This document shows positions 61,993 to 64,000 of a stretch of 64,000 bases of DNA, in pieces. Origin of the DNA: Climacteris rufus (Eukaryota > Chordata > Aves > Passeriformes > Climacteridae); contig VZRZ01006170.1 in assembly GCA_013398175.1 (NCBI GenBank), positions 152,329 to 216,328 on the forward strand, written 5' to 3'. A program made the translations under genes and the position numbers. Below the pieces are notes generated by a model. It made no database searches. It was not told the origin of the DNA and saw nothing but the letters and a program-made list of their open reading frames with translations. Positions within the stretch are counted from its first letter, which is position 1, and each line of letters starts with the position of its first letter.

Positions 61993-62729
61993 TCCAGCAG
62001 CAGCTCCTGGATTGCAGGAGCTGCAATTCCTGGATTTCAGGAGCAGCAGTTCTGGATTGCAGGAGCAGCAGTTCTGGATTGCAGGAGCAGCAGCTCCCGG
62101 ATTTCAGGAGCTACAATTCCTGGATTGCAGGAGCTGCAGTTCGGGATTTCAGGAGCAGCAGCTCCCGGATTTCAGGAGCTGCAATTCCTGGATTTCAGGA
62201 ACAGCAGTTCGGGATTTCAGGAGCAGCAGTTCCTGGACTTCAGGAGCTGCAATTCCTGGATTGCAGGAGCTGCAGTTCTGGATTTCAGGAGCAGCAGTTC
62301 TGGATTGCAGGAGCAGCAGTTCTGGATTTCGGGAGCAGCAGCTCCCGGATTTTGGGAGCAGCAGTTCCTGGATTTCGGGAGCAGCAGTTCCTGGATTTCA
62401 GGAGCAGCAGTTCCTGGATTTCAGGAGCAGCAGTTCTGGATTTCAGGAGCAGCAGCTCCCGGATTTCAGGAGCAGCAGTTCCTGGATTTCAGGAGCAGCA
62501 GTTCCTGGATTTCAGGACAGCAGCTCCCGGATTTCAGCAGCAGCAGCAGCTCCCTGATTTCAGGAGCAGCCGTTCTGGATTTCAGGAGCAGCAGCTCCCT
62601 GATTTCAGGAGCAGCAGTTCTGGATTTCAGGAGCAGCAGCTCCTGGATTTCAGGAGCAGTATTTCCTGGATTTCAGGAGCAGCAGCTCCTGGATTTCAGG
62701 AGCAGCAGTTCTGGATTTCAGGAGCAGCC
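61993..62729. repeat. 22/23-bp minisatellite, about 31 copies
   Basis: The word GGATT(T/G)CAGGAGC(A/T)GCA recurs every 22-23 bases, with small spacer variants (TTCT, TTCCT, GCTCCC). Because stops are rare in the unit, three overlapping plus-strand ORFs of 232-296 codons with Ser/Gln/Phe repeats appear; they are artefacts. Confidence 0.95.
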
Positions 62730-64000
62730 CATGGACTGGGGCTGGACTGCTCCTTGTGCTTGGTGCCGCTGCAGTGAGACTGGCCCAGAGCTGAGCACTG
62801 TGCAACTCCTCAGCTGGAGGGTGGGATCTCAGGGTCAGTGAAGGCAGCAGAGCTGTGGGATGGGGGCAGAGCCAGCAGTGCTGGCAGCAAACGATGCTCT
62901 CAGGAACCAGCAGCCCCTGGCCAGCACCAGCCCCACCTCTCAGCTTCTCCCTGGTCTCACCCCACGCACTGGGATGAGTTTGTCCACTCGTGCCAGTTGT
63001 GCCAGTTGAGCACTGGGACCTTTCTGTCCCCTAGCACAGCACTGAACTCAGTCTCTCTGAGGGACTGACAAAACCCCAGGCACAACCTGGAGAGACTTCC
63101 TGGCCTACCCCACCTGCTCTGGCTCTGCTCACAGACTCAGAAGGTTTTTCCCTTCCGTGCCCTCTGCAGTGGGTCCCCAGCATTTCCCCTCTGAGGGGGC
63201 AGCCAGCCCTGTGTCTGTGCTGCCTGCACCACCACAATAACGGCCCCGCAGCTCCCCGTGAACCCCCAGCTCTGTGCTCACACACCGATCTTATCTGCGC
63301 CCAGCAAAAGTCATTTCTGTGCGACAGGAAGAGATAAGGCAATATGAAAAACATCAGACATGTATTTCCACTTCTATTCGGATGTGCAGGGGTTGGAAGT
63401 GTGATAGGGCACTTTCTGAAGAGATATTACAAAAGATATTGCTGTAAATCAAAGTTTGAGAAACGGGCTGGCTCAGGCAGCAGATCAGAAGTTTATAGAC
63501 CGTTGAAATTATTTCTATTCTAAAAAAAACTTGCCAATAAGTAATTGCTTGGGTTTTGGGCATAGTGAGAAAAAGGACGATTGAATATATTTAACTGTTG
63601 GTTTTTAATAGTCAAAGTGTATCTGTACAGAGAGTGAGCACACATATGTGATATGGGTTATATCCTCATATGGACGTTGGAAATCTAAAGATAAATCCGG
63701 ACCCCACATCTGTAATCTCCCATTCCTTTCGTTTTTTTAAAAACAAATATCATGTTTATGTGATTTAAAAAAACCCCAAATGCCCTCCCTGCAAACTTAT
63801 GAATCCTCTCTTTGTTCCAGGTGACTGTGACACTTTGGCATTGGGCAAACCATTTGGTGTGTGCGTGCGAGGCCGGCGAATGAATTTTATTACAGCTACA
63901 AAACAGATTTTTCGGGAGTCCCTGAGTAACTGTGAGCAGATGAAAGGGAACCAGCTGAGATCTGTGCACTGCAAATTGTTTCCCCATGATTAAACTATTT
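62730..64000. other. Intergenic DNA to the right edge
   Basis: GC-rich to about 63260, then AT-rich single-copy DNA. Around 63800-63990 there is a 64-codon ORF preceded by a TTTGTTCCAG acceptor-like word. I do not recognise the protein and do not call a gene. Confidence 0.45.

Noticed and set aside
61796..62841. Three overlapping 232-296-codon plus-strand ORFs
   Set aside because: Translation of a stop-poor 22/23-bp minisatellite; no domain and no splice context.
22721..64000. Exons of the expected right neighbour ZFP64
   Set aside because: No C2H2 finger codons (CxxC...HxxxH) were seen outside SALL4.

Overview
This is vertebrate nuclear DNA, almost certainly from a bird and probably a songbird-type genome. 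The evidence is a four-exon SALL4 gene with compact introns, a fragment resembling the bird LINE CR1 plus a CR1 3' tip, a solo-LTR-like element, many GC-rich minisatellites and scaffold-style runs of N. The only gene that can be supported is SALL4 (spalt-like transcription factor 4), complete on the minus strand. I reconstructed it by joining exons at canonical splice sites with matching phases: exon 1 at 22294-22363, exon 2 at 13150-15675, exon 3 at 12240-12547 and exon 4 at 10751-11170. Together they encode 1107 residues. The 3' UTR runs to a poly(A) signal near 9030-9035, and the promoter lies in a CpG island that covers exon 1 and much of intron 1.

Layout, left to right. Positions 1-9010 are intergenic: a GC-rich left edge, then AT-rich single-copy DNA, a 4-copy array of about 181 bp at 4749-5470, and a CR1 3' tip at 6568-6592. 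Positions 9010 to about 22450 are SALL4. Positions 22364-22720 are its upstream promoter, with two inverted CCAAT boxes and a ZNF143-like site. From 22.7 kb to 64 kb I find no coding gene. That stretch holds at least nine unrelated tandem arrays or local duplications (units of about 285, 174, 26, 23/24, 73, 48, 57 and 22/23 bp, plus short-word GC repeats), a CR1-like fragment, an LTR-like element with a duplicated TATA box, one 605-bp gap and two single-base Ns.

In mammals SALL4 lies between ATP9A and ZFP64. The minus-strand orientation here would put ATP9A to the left and the large SALL4-ZFP64 intergenic region to the right. Neither neighbour is seen in the window, so the right-hand 41 kb is best read as intergenic DNA that may hold SALL4 enhancers.

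The most informative observations concern SALL4. Exon 2 carries about 30 extra codons relative to human SALL4, resembling the SALL1/SALL3 segment just before the zinc-finger pair that SALL4 lacks. The internal donor implied by the human SALL4B isoform is present in the right phase but with a weak +5 base. The nuclear-localisation motif differs from human. I found no undescribed biological system. The very long ORFs at 47.2-49.1 kb and 61.8-62.8 kb are products of minisatellites.
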